DNA from: Delphinapterus leucas
Taxonomy: Eukaryota; Chordata; Mammalia; Artiodactyla; Monodontidae
Direction of reading: 5' to 3'
DNA: 64,000 bases
Assembly: GCF_002288925.2 (NCBI RefSeq)
Contig: NW_022098037.1
Span: 9,120,492 to 9,184,491, forward strand
Each line of letters begins with the position of its first letter. Position 1 is the stretch's first letter. Below, piece after piece: positions 1-11,574 of the stretch. The translations under genes and the position numbers were made by a program. The notes beneath the pieces were generated by a model. The model was not told the DNA's origin. It worked only from the letters and a program-made list of their open reading frames with translations, and searched no databases.

Positions 1-739
1 GCAGTAAGGGAGGATAGGGAGGACAGCATCTGGCAAAGAGAGTGGTATCATCATGTTGGTTTAGCCCAATCATGATTTATTGCCTGGTGCTTTGGGAGGA
101 GTCCTCAGTCCCTGAACTCAAGGGCTCTTTACCATCTACCAGAGCAAAATTCAAGTTCTAGGTTCTGTTAGCAAGAGCTGGGGGTGTGAAGGTGGTGGAG
201 CAGTATATGGCACCTATAATAAATAAATGTCACATGTATGACCCTCACATGTTAAATTTGACTTTGTGAGGAAGTTGAGGTTGAGTAGTGGGCACCTGAT
301 TCTGTCTGCCCGACATTAGTTCCTCTTTCTTCTAATGACCAAATCTTGATCTGCCTTTGGTGAATCGTCTCTTGCGGGCTCCTGGAACACATGCAGTGGA
401 TCGAGATTCCTAGGGGTCCGGTGAGCCTGGCTGATCTGCTCCATCCACCTTCAGTCCACAGTGATTGTTTCGGGGTTGGACATCTAGCCCAATCTAGTTC
501 ACGAGCCTCAGTCCTAGGGGATTTTGGGTAGCTGTTTGAAACGATTAGGTTTCTTCGGGGGCTGCTGGTAGGATGTGAGCCTTGGCCATCTCAAGAGGAA
601 AGCAAGACAGGAATTAGAAAAAGAGGTTGCTGCCAACATTGTATGAACGCCTGATTCCAGCTGTGCCTCGTCTCCTTGATTTTGGTGCACACAAGCCGTC
701 ACTGTCCTTTTGCTTATATGAGTCTGTGGGAGGTTTGTC
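1..739. other. Unique or unclassified intergenic sequence
   Basis: No gene or confidently named repeat. About 300-530 loosely resembles the unclassified old repeat seen at 22994-23760, but the match by eye is weak. Confidence 0.4.
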
Positions 740-935
740 TACTGTCACAGAAAAAGCCCTCAGTTACCTTCTAAGTGAAACTTGCCTGACCTCCTGAGGG
801 AGCGTGACTCACTCTTTCATTTTTGCCCCCACTGACCTGAGCTAGGCTCCATAGTCACCCTCTCAGTGCCCAGCATTGTTTTTTCCTTTATGTATGCACC
901 TGTCTCTCCCACTAGGTTGTGAAGCTTCTTGTGGC
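740..935 (+). repeat. Probable L2 LINE fragment
   Basis: Text such as TGCCTGACCTCCTGAGGGAG and CACTAGGTTGTGAAGCTTCT follows the L2 3' region layout but is strongly diverged. Confidence 0.4.
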
Positions 936-939
936 ATGG

Positions 940-1073
940 ACCATAGTAGCTAAGAACACGGGGGCTGAATCCTGGCTCTGCCTCTTCCTGGTGTGACTGC
1001 TCCAGTCAAGTTGTTTAACTTCTCCAAGCCTCGGCTTTCTCATCTGTAAAATGGGGACAATAATGGCACTGCA
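940..1073 (+). repeat. MIR SINE, 5' part
   Basis: MIR core is readable (CTCTGCCTCTTCC, CTTCTCCAAGCCTCGG, TCATCTGTAAAATGGGGACA). The element is split by the MLT1 LTR at 1074-2331 and resumes at about 2365. Confidence 0.8.
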
Positions 1074-1140
1074 TGCATTCATTTCCTTTAGCTGCTGTAA
1101 CAAGTTACCACAAATTTAGTGGCTTGAAACAACACAATTT

Positions 1141-1246
1141 ATTTTGGCCATGCCACACGGCATGTGGGATCTTAGTTCCCTGACCAGGGATTGAACCCAT
1201 GGTCCCTGCACAGAGTCTTAACCACTGGACCACCAGGGAAGTCCTG
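1141..1246 (-). mobile_element. Old short CHR SINE
   Basis: Reverse-oriented tRNA-derived SINE (starts TTTTGGCCATGCCACACGGC, ends CCACCAGGGAAGTCC). Flanked by the duplication ACAACACAATTT (1129-1140) and ACAACACAAATTT (1247-1259). Confidence 0.85.
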
Positions 1247-1257
1247 ACAACACAAAT

Positions 1258-1710
1258 TTTTTAATCAATATTTTTTAAAATTGAAGTATAGTTGATTTAC
1301 AATGTTGTGTTAATTTCTGCTGTGCAGCAAAGTGATTCAGTTATACATATATGCACTTTCTTTTTTTTAATACTCTTTTCCATTATGGTTTATTATAGGA
1401 TACTGAGTATAGTTCCCTGTGCTATACAGTAGGACCTTGTTGTTTACCCATCCTGTATATAATAGCTTACATCTGCTCACCCCAACCTCCCACTCCATCC
1501 CTCCCCCAACCCCCTCCCCCTTGGCAACCACCAGTCTGTTCTCTATGTCCCTGATTCTGTTTCTGTTTCGTATATAGGTTCATTTGTGTCATATTTTAGA
1601 TTCCACATGTAAGTGATATCACATGGTTTTTGGGTTTTTTTCCTGACTTACTTCACTTAGTATGATAATCTCTAGGTCCATCATGTCGCTGCAAATGGCA
1701 TTATTTCATT
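1258..1710 (-). mobile_element. L1 LINE 3'-end fragment, antisense
   Basis: Artiodactyl/cetacean L1 3' region in reverse: TTGAAGTATAGTTGATTTAC, GCAGCAAAGTGATTCAGTTA, GTTCCCTGTGCTATACAGTA. 5'-truncated and inserted in the MLT1 LTR. Confidence 0.85.
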
Positions 1711-1723
1711 CACAAAACAACAT

Positions 1724-1848
1724 GGGAGTTCCCTGGTGGTTCACGGGTTAGGACTTGGCACTTTCACTGCCAAGGCCCAGGTTCAATCCCGGTCACGGAA
1801 CTAAGGTGCCGCAAGTTTCGGGACGCGGCCAAAAAGAAAAAGAAAAAA
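1724..1848 (+). mobile_element. Old short CHR SINE
   Basis: Starts GGGAGTTCCCTGGTGGTTCA, contains the B-box-like GGTTCAATCCC and ends in a GAAAAAGAAAAAA tail. Confidence 0.85.
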
Positions 1849-2364
1849 CCCACAGTTTTTTTTAACCTTACAGTTCTGTAGGTTAGATGTCAGAAATGAG
1901 ACATAGGTCTCACTGGGCAGAATCAAGATGTGGGCAGGGCTGCATTCTTCCTGGAGCCTCTAAGGGAGAATTCGTTCCCTTGCCTTTTCTAGCTGCTAGA
2001 GGCAGCTTGCTTTCCTTGGTTTGTGACTCCCTTTTTGCATCTTCAAATCCAGCACTGGCGGGTCAAGTCTTTCTCACGTCTCATCACTCTGACTTTGCTT
2101 CCGTCGTCACTTCTCCTTCTCTGACACCAACTCTTCAGCCTCCCTCTTCCCCATTTAAAGTATTCCATTGGGCTTCCCTGAATATTGCCTTTATTTCAAG
2201 CTCAGCCAATTAACAACCTTAGTTCCATCTGCAACTTGAATGCCCCTTGTCATGTAACATAATATAGTCACAAGTGATGTAACATATGCACAGGTTCTAG
2301 GCATCTTTGGGAATCTATTATTCCACACCATATCATAAGGGTTTTTGTTTGTTTATTTGTTTTA

Positions 2365-2432
2365 ATGTTTAAATGAGATAGTACATGTATACTGGTACAT
2401 AGCAAGTGCTCAATAAATGTTGGTTATCATTT
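2365..2432 (+). repeat. MIR SINE, 3' part
   Basis: Continuation of the MIR begun at 940: AAATGAGATAGTACATGTAT followed by GCAAGTGCTCAATAAATGTT. Shows the MLT1 block was inserted into this MIR. Confidence 0.75.
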
Positions 2433-2464
2433 CTGTTTCCTCAGTGCCTGGCACATAGCAGGTT

Positions 2465-2925
2465 CTTCTCATAGTTTCTCCTGCCATTGAGATGTGGAAT
2501 TTATGTCCCCTCTTTTGAATCTGGGCTATGAGATTGCTCAACCAATAGAATATGGTGGAAGTGACACTGTGCCAGTTTTGAGGCCCAGGTCTTAAGAAAC
2601 TGACAGCTTCTACTTCCTGTCTCTTGGGACACTGGTTCTCAAAGCCCAGCCACCATGCTGGGAGGAAGCCCAAGTGGCCCCATGGAGAGGCCCGCATGGA
2701 GAGGACCTGACAGCCAACACCAACCAGACAGCCATGGGAGAGAGCCGGCTTAGAAGTGGGTCGTCCAGCCCTAGTCGAGCTGCCCCAGCCGACACTGAGT
2801 GGACATGTGACATGCTGTCCAGCAGAGTCCTGCTCAAATTGCAGATGTGTGAACGAATGAAATGGTTATTGTTTAAGCCACTAAGTTGGGGGTGATTGGT
2901 TATGCAGCAACAGATAGAAAAACAA
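2465..2925 (+). mobile_element. MLT1-type MaLR solo LTR
   Basis: Diverged LTR; its 3' end is clear (ATGGTTATTGTTTAAGCCAC, TTATGCAGCAACAGATAG). Confidence 0.65.
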
Positions 2926-3900
2926 GGCTCAAAAAATTATTCAGGGAATGACTAAGTAAATAAACCATCAGGATTTAAAGAGAGGAAACAATCTGCTCTT
3001 TAAAAGATCCTTGCACGTTTCACCCACAGATCATTTTAAAGCTTATGAAGGATCTTCACAAAGGCCGTGAAGGATGACGTCTTTACAAACGACTAATGCC
3101 CCAGCTGCATTTGCACCTTGTAACAACCAACTGAAAAGTAAAAACCTTCAAGAATGGCCACTTCATTCTGAATGGCTGGACTGGATGGAGGTATTGACAC
3201 AGGCTTTGTGAGTTGAAGCTACTTGGAAAGGAAGATCTCAGAGTTCACTCTGCTGCAGTATCTATTCCCACCCCCGCCCCTACCCCCAGGCTAAATCCTG
3301 AGCAGGGAGCTGGAATTGGGTTTCCAGGGTGGGAGGATCATTTCCCACCCAGTTCTGGCATCACACAGGGTAACATTCTCATTCAGGTGCAACCCAAGGT
3401 TCGATTACATCCCTAACAAGAAGGCTGAGGGGAGAGCACAGAAGCCCTTTCAGAGGAAAAAGCCATTAAGAATGCAACATCAAGATCTTGATTTATAACG
3501 TTCACATCTACCTGTCAGTCTCCTTGGATACGCCTCTCAATTGCAGGGTATGGTTTCCGTTAGGAATTCTGCTCACATGCCGGGGTTGGTAGCTGCATAA
3601 TAAAACGAAAAAGAGCCACCCAAGGAAGCTGGAGAAAGATGATTGCCTTCGGATGGATGGCTAGGGAGGGATCCTAGGACCTCAGAGCAAACTGCTGCTT
3701 TTTGCCATTTCTCCCCACCAGAGCTGAAGGTGTTTTGCTGCCTACAGAAGGTGGGGTGTTATCAGAACTCCCTCTGACCTTTATGATTGATTGCATGGCC
3801 TAGGTCAGTCGCAATGGCTTACGGATCCATACGTGCCCTCCCTCACTCTGCATAAGGCCAATTCACCTGCCCAGGCATGGCAAATGCAGGGCTAGACCAC
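2926..3900. other. Unique intergenic sequence
   Basis: Nothing recognised on either strand; open reading frames here are short and without family resemblance. Confidence 0.5.
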
Positions 3901-4349
3901 TATAGTGGGTTGAATGGTGTCCCCCGCAAAATTCACGTCCACCCAGGACCTCAAATTGTGTCCTTATTAGACATAGGATCTTTGCGGATGTAACTGGTTA
4001 AGATGAGGTCTTACTGGATTAGAGGGGGCCCCAAGTCCAATGACTGGTGTCCTTATAAGAAGAGGAGAGGACACAGAAAGACACACAGAGAGAAGACCCT
4101 CTGAAGACAGAGTCAGAGATTAGAGGGATGCAGCTACAAGTCAAGGACACCAAGGATTGCTGGCAACCACCAGAAGCTAAGAGAGAGGCAGGGAAAAGAT
4201 TCTCTCTCAGAGCCTTCAGAAGGAACCAATCCTGACAACACCTTGATTTCAGACCTTTAGCCTCGTGAACTGTGAGAGAATGAATTTCTGTTGTTTTAAG
4301 CCACCCGGTTTGTGGTACTTTGCTATGGCAGCCCTAGCAAATTAACACA
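3901..4349 (+). mobile_element. MLT1A-like solo LTR, nearly full length
   Basis: Starts TATAGTGGGTTGAATGGTGT, with ATGACTGGTGTCCTTATAAG in the middle and GAGAATGAATTTCTGTTGTT, AAGCCACCCGGTTTGTGG near the end. No ERV internal region beside it. Confidence 0.88.
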
Positions 4350-4651
4350 ACGGTCAAGCGCAGTGATGTTCTAGGCAGGGTACAGAGTGAAAGATGCAAG
4401 AGGGACAGAGCCGAGAATGCCCTGGTTCTCTCCCAACTCACCAGGAAAAGAAGTCACATTTGGGGTTGGAGGGAGAGCCAGGAGTGAGACCCTAGTGGTG
4501 CTCATTCACGCGGAGACTGGAAGCAAGATGAGAAGTGTCTCTCCCAGCACCACCGATAGACTCTGCTAGAGCCCTGACCTGGTGAACTTTCATTTTTTCC
4601 CTCTCTCTTTACTCATCAGAAAAATAAACAAGCTTATCTCAAGTACTAAAT
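4350..4651. other. Unique intergenic sequence
   Basis: Nothing recognised. Confidence 0.45.
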
Positions 4652-4663
4652 CAAAACACAACC

Positions 4664-5000
4664 AGGGACTTCCTTGGTGGCACAGTGGTTAAGAATCCGC
4701 CTGCCAATGCAGGGGACACAGGTTTGATCCCTCGGGGAAGATCCCACATGCTGTGGAGCAACTAAGCCTGGGCTCCAAAACTACTGAGCTTGTGCTCCAG
4801 AGCCCACAAGCCACAACTACTGAGCCCGTGTGCTGCAACTACTGAAGCCCGTGCGCCTAGAGCCTGTGTTCTGCAACGAGAAGCCACCACAATGAGAAGC
4901 CCGCGCACCGCAACGAAGAGTAGCCCCCGCTCGCCGCAACTAGAGAAAGCCCGTGCACAGCAACAAAGACCCAACGCAGCCCAAAAATAAATTTAAAAAA
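4664..5000 (+). mobile_element. Long-form CHR SINE (about 330 bp)
   Basis: Starts GGGACTTCCTTGGTGGCACA and contains CTACTGAGC modules and AACGAAGAGTAGCCCCCGCT. Target duplication AAAACACAACCA (4652-4663) and AAAACATAACCA (5001-5012). Confidence 0.9.
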
Positions 5001-5012
5001 AAAACATAACCA

Positions 5013-5469
5013 TGTCCAAGGGTAATCATAACCACACACAGATGTTTTTATCCGCAGATTCACATGTACACTGTTGGTCTCAAGAACAGTGACCACAGCT
5101 GTTCAAAATGGCATGGGTCCGTGGGGCTCAGATTACTCAGGCAGGAAAGGCCACTAATAAATGCTGTATTTTCAACCACAGGTCTGGGTATGGCTTAGTA
5201 AATAAGAATATGCAATCAAGCAGAACATATATGTATTTGCCTTGAAAATTGTAGTTAATCAAGTTTCACTTCTGTCCAAGCCAGCCTAGGGATAGAGCCA
5301 AGCCCAGATGACAGCGGAGAGGTGGATCCTGGTGACATTGCCTGACCTAGATGAAGCTGTGCCTGAAGCCACCTCTGCCTACTGCCTTTTTAAAAAAAAT
5401 TGATCAGCAGTGGAGAAGGCCGAGTTAATCATAATTCTCATATCATGGCACTTTATGCAAAATCTCCTA
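5013..5469. other. Unique intergenic sequence
   Basis: Nothing recognised. Confidence 0.45.
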
Positions 5470-5600
5470 TTTACTTCTTTATTTCCAATAACTCTTAGTG
5501 CTTACTCCTTTTTCCCATCCCTTCCTATGGGCAATCATTCTGATGTGTCTAACATGTAACTTTGTATTTGTATGCTTTGTTTTATGTTTTTTTGTTGTTG

Positions 5601-5800
5601 TTGTTTTTGCGGTACGCAGGCCTCTCACTGTTGTGGCCTCTCCCGTTGCGGAGCACAGGCTCCGGACGCGCAGGCCCAGCGGCCGTGGCTCACGGGCGCA
5701 GCCGCTCCGCGGCATGTGGGATCTTCCCGGACCGGGGCACGAACCCGCGTCCCCTGCATCGGCAGGCGGACTCTCAACCACTGCGCCACCAGGGAAGCCC
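5601..5800 (-). mobile_element. Young short-form CHR SINE (about 200 bp)
   Basis: Reverse copy from GCGGTACGCAGGCCTCTCAC to CCACCAGGGAAGCCC, inserted in the L1M. Source of spurious overlapping reading frames on both strands. Confidence 0.9.
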
Positions 5801-5910
5801 CTGTTGTATGTATTTTTAATTTACACAAATTATTTTGTAGTGTCTCATTCTTCCTTTTATTTTTTTCACGAATAACGTGTGTTCTTTTTGGTTTTGTTTG
5901 TTTGTTTGTT

Positions 5911-6023
5911 TTTTGGCCGCATTGCACGGTTTGTGAGATCTTAGTTCCCTGTCCACGGATTGAACCCAGGCCCTCGGCAGTGAGAACGAGGAGACTTAAC
6001 CCCTGGACCGCCAGGGAATTCCC
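5911..6023 (-). mobile_element. Old short CHR SINE
   Basis: TTTTTTGGCCGCATTGCACG through CCGCCAGGGAATTCC, in the L1M. Confidence 0.8.
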
Positions 6024-6690
6024 GAGTACCATGTTTTTAAGGCCCATACATGAGACTACGGCTACCGTGCTATCCATGCTTCTTATTAGTTCATACTTTT
6101 CCCTGGTGTATATTTACTATATTTTATATATCCATTCCCCTGCCACAAAATACACTGCCTGAACATGCCGTAAGTGTCCCCTGATAGAGCTGTGTAAGAA
6201 TTTCCAAGGATCATAGCACTCGCATTAGGATTGCTGGATCCTGGGAGCAGCACTTCATTTGACTACGTTGCCTGATTTCTCTGGGTAGTATCCCAGTCTA
6301 CGCTCCCAACAGCGATGTCTGAGGGTTCCCCCAGCACTTGGCATTTCCCAGCTTTCTCGTTTCTGCCAGCCAAGTAAAACTAAGGTAATAGCTCATGTTT
6401 TTAAAATCGGCATTTCTCTGATTACTAATGGTTTTGAGCATCTCTTTGTATAGCTATAAGTATTTAGAGTCACCACTTCTACAAACCGCCTTCTGTAAAC
6501 TTCTTTCAACTGCCTGTTCATACCCGTTGTCCAGTTCCTCTTGTTGATTTGCAAGGATTCCTTATATATTATGATGATGAACCCTTGTCGGTTTTAGAAA
6601 TGGAAATATTTCCCTCTGTCTTTCATCTGTCCACGAACTTTGCCCATAGTGTCCTTTGTGGACCAGAAACCTTTAATTTTAATGTCATCG

Positions 6691-7667
6691 TGGTAGGTAG
6701 AAATCTAAAGATGTCCCCCCAAGATTCCCGATCCCCGATCATCCAATCAAACACTAATCACAGCACTGCAGTGAAGGGACATTGCAGATGTAATTAAAGT
6801 TATGGGCTGTGATAGTCCGTTCTGGCTGCTATAGCAAAACACCAGAGACTGGATGGCTTATAAATTTGTTTTGTTTTAAACAAAAAATTATTTCTCATAG
6901 TTCTGAAGATCAAGGTGTTGGCAGATTCGGTGTCTGATTCATAGATGCCACCTTCTAGCTGTAACCTCACATAGAGGAAGAGGCAAGGGCCTCTTTTCTG
7001 TAGGGCCTCTTTCATAAGGGCACTAATCCCATTCATGAGACTCTGCCCTCATGACCTAATCACTTTGCAGTGGCCCTACCTCCCAATGCCATCACCTTGG
7101 GGCTTAGGTTTCAACTTACGAATTTTAAAGGACACAAACATTCACACCCCACAATAGGGAGATTATCCTGGATTATCTGGGTGTGCCCATGCCAAGCGCT
7201 TGGGTCCTTAAAAGCAGACATTTGTCTGGCTGACATCAGTGAGATGCAAGAGGAGAAATCCAGGAGAAAGGAGGTCAGAAAGACTGGAATCGGACGAGAG
7301 CTTGACTGTATTCTGCTGGCTTGAGAGAGAGAGGAAGGAAGCCACGAACCAAGGAATGGGTGCGGCCTCTAGAAGCTGAGAAGGATCCCTGGGCTGACAG
7401 CCAGCAGGCAAACGGGGAGCTCAGACCCACAACTGCACGGAACTCAACTCTGCTGACATTCCGAATGAGCCTGGACATGGATTCTCCTCCACAGCCTCCA
7501 GACAAGAACCCAGGCCAGCCTGCTGGGAACCTAGGCCAAGTTCCCAGCTGAGTCCGCTGGACTTGCGACCTACAGAACTGTGAGATGATAAATAAATGTT
7601 GTTTGAAGTCAAAAAAATTGTGGTAATTTGTTATGGCAACAATAGGAATTAGAATAGTAATCAAATG
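6691..7667 (+). mobile_element. MLT1-type solo LTR interrupted by an MST LTR
   Basis: 5' part 6691-6807 (TAAAGATGTCCCCCCAAGAT, ACATTGCAGATGTAATTAAA); 3' part 7158-7667 (GGGAGATTATCCTGGATTAT, GCGGCCTCTAGAAGCTGAGA, TGTGGTAATTTGTTATGGCA). Lies inside the L1M. Confidence 0.8.
6808..7157 (-). mobile_element. MST-type MaLR solo LTR, antisense
   Basis: TGGCTGCTATAGCAAAACAC, GGGCACTAATCCCATTCATG, CATGACCTAATCACTTTGCA and GGACACAAACATTCACACCC. Inserted in the MLT1 LTR. Confidence 0.85.
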
Positions 7668-8670
7668 TATCAGTCTTTTGCTTTATGATCTGTGCCTGCT
7701 TTTGAGTTAAAAAAAAAAAAGTCTCTCCTAACCTATATGTGTGCAGCATTGCCAGTGGGTGGGGTGATCACGTCCACGAGGTGAAAATTACTTTTGCAGG
7801 GAGGTGAAAGGAATCTTAACTCCTTCTATGTGTAAAGCACAGAGATACATACAATATATAAACAGAAAACCAGTATAACTGTGGTATTAAAATTTCCCTG
7901 GGGTGAGGGTCAGGGGTTACAATTAGGGGGAAAATGTCTGTAAAAAGCTCCGTGAGAGGTGATAATAGAAAAAGGTTGAGAAACATTGACCCATGTCACA
8001 ATGATAGTCTATAGTTCAAACACTTAACTTTATGGTTCTGTCTTTCATATTGAGGTTTTTAATCTATGTAAAATCTTACTGAGTTCCTCTACAAAAAATC
8101 CATATGGGATTTTTATTGCGACTGCATTGAATTTATAGGTTAATTTGGGGGAGAACTGACAACCTTAAAATATTAAATTATCCCACCAAGAACATAGAAA
8201 GTCACTTCACTTATTTGGATCATCTTCTGTATCCTTCCCCAGAGTTTGAAAGTTTTCTCCATAGAGGTCTTGTGTATTCTTTGGTAAGTTGTTCCCAAGA
8301 CACTTTAAAATATCTGTGATTGTTATGAATGGTGTCATCTTTTCAGTTCTGTATTTATGCAAGTCTAAGATGCCATCAATGTAAGATGCATCCCAATTTC
8401 ACAGACATTAAAATGTGGAAAAAATATGTCTTAAAGTTACTTTTTTCTATTGATGTATTGCTGGTGTAGAGAAATGCTATTGATTTTTATGGGCTAATCT
8501 TGTATCTGGCAACACTGCTTATAAATTCTAATATTTTGTCTGTTGATCCTTCTGGTATTTCTAGGTAAATGATGACAGTTTTATCTCTTACCTTCCAATT
8601 TTTACACCATTTCCTTCTTTCTTTATAGCCTTGGCTATGATCTGTAGTACTATGTAATCATTAGTGGTGA
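7668..8670 (-). mobile_element. L1M LINE, antisense (second part, ORF2 end)
   Basis: Resumes the L1 interrupted at 6690: TATCAGTCTTTTGCTTTATG, then reverse-strand ORF2 text such as CGACTGCATTGAATTTATAG and GGTCTTGTGTATTCTTTGGT. Heavily diverged, no intact frame. Confidence 0.7.
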
Positions 8671-9029
8671 TAGTCAACTGCGAATTTTCAGTTTATGGGC
8701 TGGCTGGTAAGTTATTCTTCTTAAGTCAGTATGCTTGGGTTTTCTGAAATTTACAATCCAAGAACCCTAACTGATATGAACTAACTTCTTCAAGGATATT
8801 GAGTGCGGAACTATATAGCCAGTTCTTGAAGGAATACAGATTTTTTAGTCATCTATCTTCTCCACGGCACCTGGCACAAATGTAGTGGCTTAGTCCTGCC
8901 TTGGTTTGTGGATAAAGGCAAATTCTCTTAGAAAGGGATGTGGGCAGGAAGTGAATAATTGGTGGGCTTAGTAGAGTGACAATAATAATTAAGATAATTA
9001 CAAAGATAATGATTTTTCCATCCTTATGA
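8671..9029. other. Unclassified sequence
   Basis: Nothing recognised. Confidence 0.4.
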
Positions 9030-9160
9030 CTTGCAGTTTTCAAAGTAATTCTTTATCACATTGGATTCTCATGATAGTCTTATGAAGTTGGGTAGGAAAA
9101 GTATCATTATCTTCATTTTCCACATGAGGAAAGGAGAGTTTTATTTTCTACTTGGGTCCA
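9030..9160 (-). repeat. MIR SINE
   Basis: Reverse MIR: GTATCATTATCTTCATTTTC followed by CACATGAGGAAAGGAGAG. Confidence 0.6.
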
Positions 9161-9529
9161 TGGGTAGCTTCTTGGGGATTGGCTTACAAGAGTTGGTAGG
9201 GGCAGGGCAGTGGGGTAGAAGAGTCCCTGGGTGGAGTAGAGCTGGGGGGCGGGGGCTGCTTATCTAAGACAACCTGCAGAGCATGGCTCAGATAAAGAAC
9301 TAAAAGTGAGCGAGTGCACAATGTCAGAAAGAGTATTGGATCTGAATGGAGAAGGAGGTCTAGGGTGGTAGTTCAGAACTAAGACTTTGAACCCAGGTTG
9401 GTGAGAGGCCATGACTGAAAAAAAGCCCACATCATATTTAAAATTTTATGTCTGCATTGTGCTAGCGTTTGCAATAAAGGACTAGGATGGAGCAGCCCTG
9501 TTTGAAATTTTGTTAAAAGTCCTTCAGCC

Positions 9530-9990
9530 CCTATATCAGTGAGGGTTCTACCAGAGAAGCTGAACCAGTAAAATTCATATATACATATATATATATATAT
9601 ATGTAATATTTCCTACTGGTTATAAATGGAGAGATTGATTGATTGCAAGGAACTGGCTGAAGCAACTGTGGGGACAGTCTAGGTGAGTCTGAAATCAATG
9701 GGGCGGGCGGTGATGAAGGGCAGGCTGACTTCTTGGCCACGAGCTGAAGCTGCTGTTCACAGGCAAAATTTTTTCTTCATCAGAAAAGCCTCCGTTCTGC
9801 TCTGAAAGCCTTTCAACTGATTGAATCAGGCCCATTCAGATTATCTAGGATAATCCTCCTTCCTTAAAGTAAACAGATTATAGACTTTAATCACATTTAT
9901 AAAATACTTTCCCAGCAACACCAAGATGAGTGTTGGATTGAATAACTGGGACCTACAGCCTAACCAAGCTGGCACGTGAAATTCACTATC
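9530..9990 (-). repeat. Old interspersed repeat, probably L1M 3' region
   Basis: TATCAGTGAGGGTTCTACCA at the start and GCACGTGAAATTCACTATCG at the end match a common mammalian repeat. It includes an (AT)n tract at about 9577-9602. Family assignment uncertain. Confidence 0.45.
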
Positions 9991-10550
9991 GCAGCCCCTA
10001 TGGAAATATACAATAGAGCATGTTCATCCATTGAGTTCATTCTCACTCGAGTCTGTTGACTCAAGATAGGGAAGGCTGTAGAAAGTGAGAGAGCTCTGAA
10101 TTACATGAAAGGGAGACAGCAGTAGGTTGATGGATATCAGTTTCTTCCTCCCAAACGACCTCTCCCAATCTTCCTTACTTGCTGAGCAAACAAGTTGTAT
10201 AGGTATAATATAAATCAGAGAGAAATATTAAAACTAAGAGAGGAATGTCCACCCATTGTGCCTGAGCTGCCCCACCCTGCCTTTTTGCTATCCTCGTAAA
10301 CAGTGCAAAACATAGATTGTGTAGGTTAGAAGAGAATTGTATTGTGAAGTTCTTGCATTTGTTCCATTTTCTTGTTTAGTTATTTATTATGCCCTTGTAT
10401 TTCATAGTTTTTCTTTTTTGTGTTTTGCAAACTCTTCTGAGGGTAATGTGGTGAGTTTCGAAGGTGAGCAATGAAGTGGAAGAAGAGAGTTCTAGGGCTA
10501 GGTCTACGGACAGTCCTGATATGGTTAGCGATGCGGGGTAACAGGTGGAA
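9991..10550. other. Unclassified sequence before the hAT fossil
   Basis: No gene or repeat recognised. The 3' part may be hAT element sequence upstream of the transposase relic. Confidence 0.35.
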
Positions 10551-11246
10551 TCTGACACCAGAAGTCAGTGATGAGAAATTACAGCCTTCTGAGACACTGC
10601 GCTGTGCTACTCAATTAAGGGACACAAGCGACGCTGTTCTTTACAATGAAAGCCATGAACGTGCTTCCACAGGCTGGTGACCCACGAGGTCCTGTCCCAC
10701 CGTGTGTCGGTGTGACAAAAAACTCAAAAGTGCAGTAATGGCCTGGCCCACTGAAAAGATGCTGAGCTACAGGCCATGGCCATGGGATAAGGAAAGAGCT
10801 AGTCATTTCAAACAGCAACTGGAATCTCAAACAAACAGTGTAAAGCTTTGGAGAAAAGCTCACACTCAGGCACAGGAAGCGAATTATCCAGCAGCAGAAC
10901 TTAGTGCCCAGAAAAGTAAAGGCAACACAAGTTGCTGAAAACCTAATAGTAGCAGTAAAATTGTGGTGAGTAAAATGCCAGGACAAGATGCAGGATGAGG
11001 AGTTGGAAAGGCTTTTCTCTCAAAGAGTATAGTAAATCAACATAATGACATGTCACGTGATGCTGAAGAGGTTTATGTAATAAAGTGAAAAACAATAGCT
11101 TCTCTATCCAAGCTGATATGTCAACAGATTTCACCAATACATGTCATGGTGTAGCATTTGTAAAATTTATAAATGATGACATTCAAGAATACTTTTTCTT
11201 CTGGAAGGAGTTGCCCCAAATAAGTAAAGACCAACATGTATTTTTT

Positions 11247-11551
11247 TTTAATTTAATTTAATTAATTTATTTTTATTTTTGGCTGTGTTGGGTCTTCGTT
11301 GCTGCACATTTCTCTAGTTGGGGCTACTCTTCGTTGCCGTGCGTGGGCTTCTCATTGCGGTGGCTTCTCTTGTTGCGGAGCACAGGCTCTAGGCGCGAGG
11401 GCTTCAGTAGTTGTGGCACATGGGCTCAGTAGTTGTGGCTCACAGGCTTAGTTGCTCTGCGGCATGTGGGATCTTCCCAGACCAGGGATTGAACCCATGT
11501 CCCCTGCTTTCGCAGGCGGATTCTTAACCACTGTGCCACCAGGGAAGTCCC
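11247..11551 (-). mobile_element. Long-form CHR SINE inside the hAT fossil
   Basis: TTTTGGCTGTGTTGGGTCTT to CCACCAGGGAAGTCC. Target duplication CCAACATGTATTTTTT is perfect at 11231-11246 and 11552-11567. Confidence 0.93.
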
Positions 11552-11574
11552 CCAACATGTATTTTTTATTAAGG

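Larger units (their letters stand above)
1074..2331 (-). mobile_element. MLT1-type MaLR solo LTR, antisense, disrupted by nested inserts
   Basis: Begins TGCATTCATTTCCTTTAGCT then GCTGTAACAAGTTACCACAA, resumes at about 1862 with TTACAGTTCTGTAGGTTAGA and runs to about 2331 (GGCATCTTTGGGAATCTATT). It contains two CHR SINEs and an L1 fragment, so it is older than all three. Confidence 0.75.
5470..6690 (-). mobile_element. L1M LINE 3' region, antisense (first part)
   Basis: Old L1 text in reverse, e.g. GGATTGCTGGATCCTGGGAG, TCTACGCTCCCAACAGC and GATTTGCAAGGATTCCTTAT. Carries two CHR SINEs and is cut at about 6690 by an MLT1 LTR; it continues at 7668. Confidence 0.7.

Noticed and set aside
5498..6162. 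Reading frames of 100-196 codons on both strands, repeated near 19.2, 23.5, 27.7, 28.8, 38.6, 43.8, 45.5, 47.3, 61.0 and 62.5 kb
   Set aside because: All are translations of the same CHR SINE in different frames (recurring peptides such as CGTRASHCCGLSRCGAQ), not genes.
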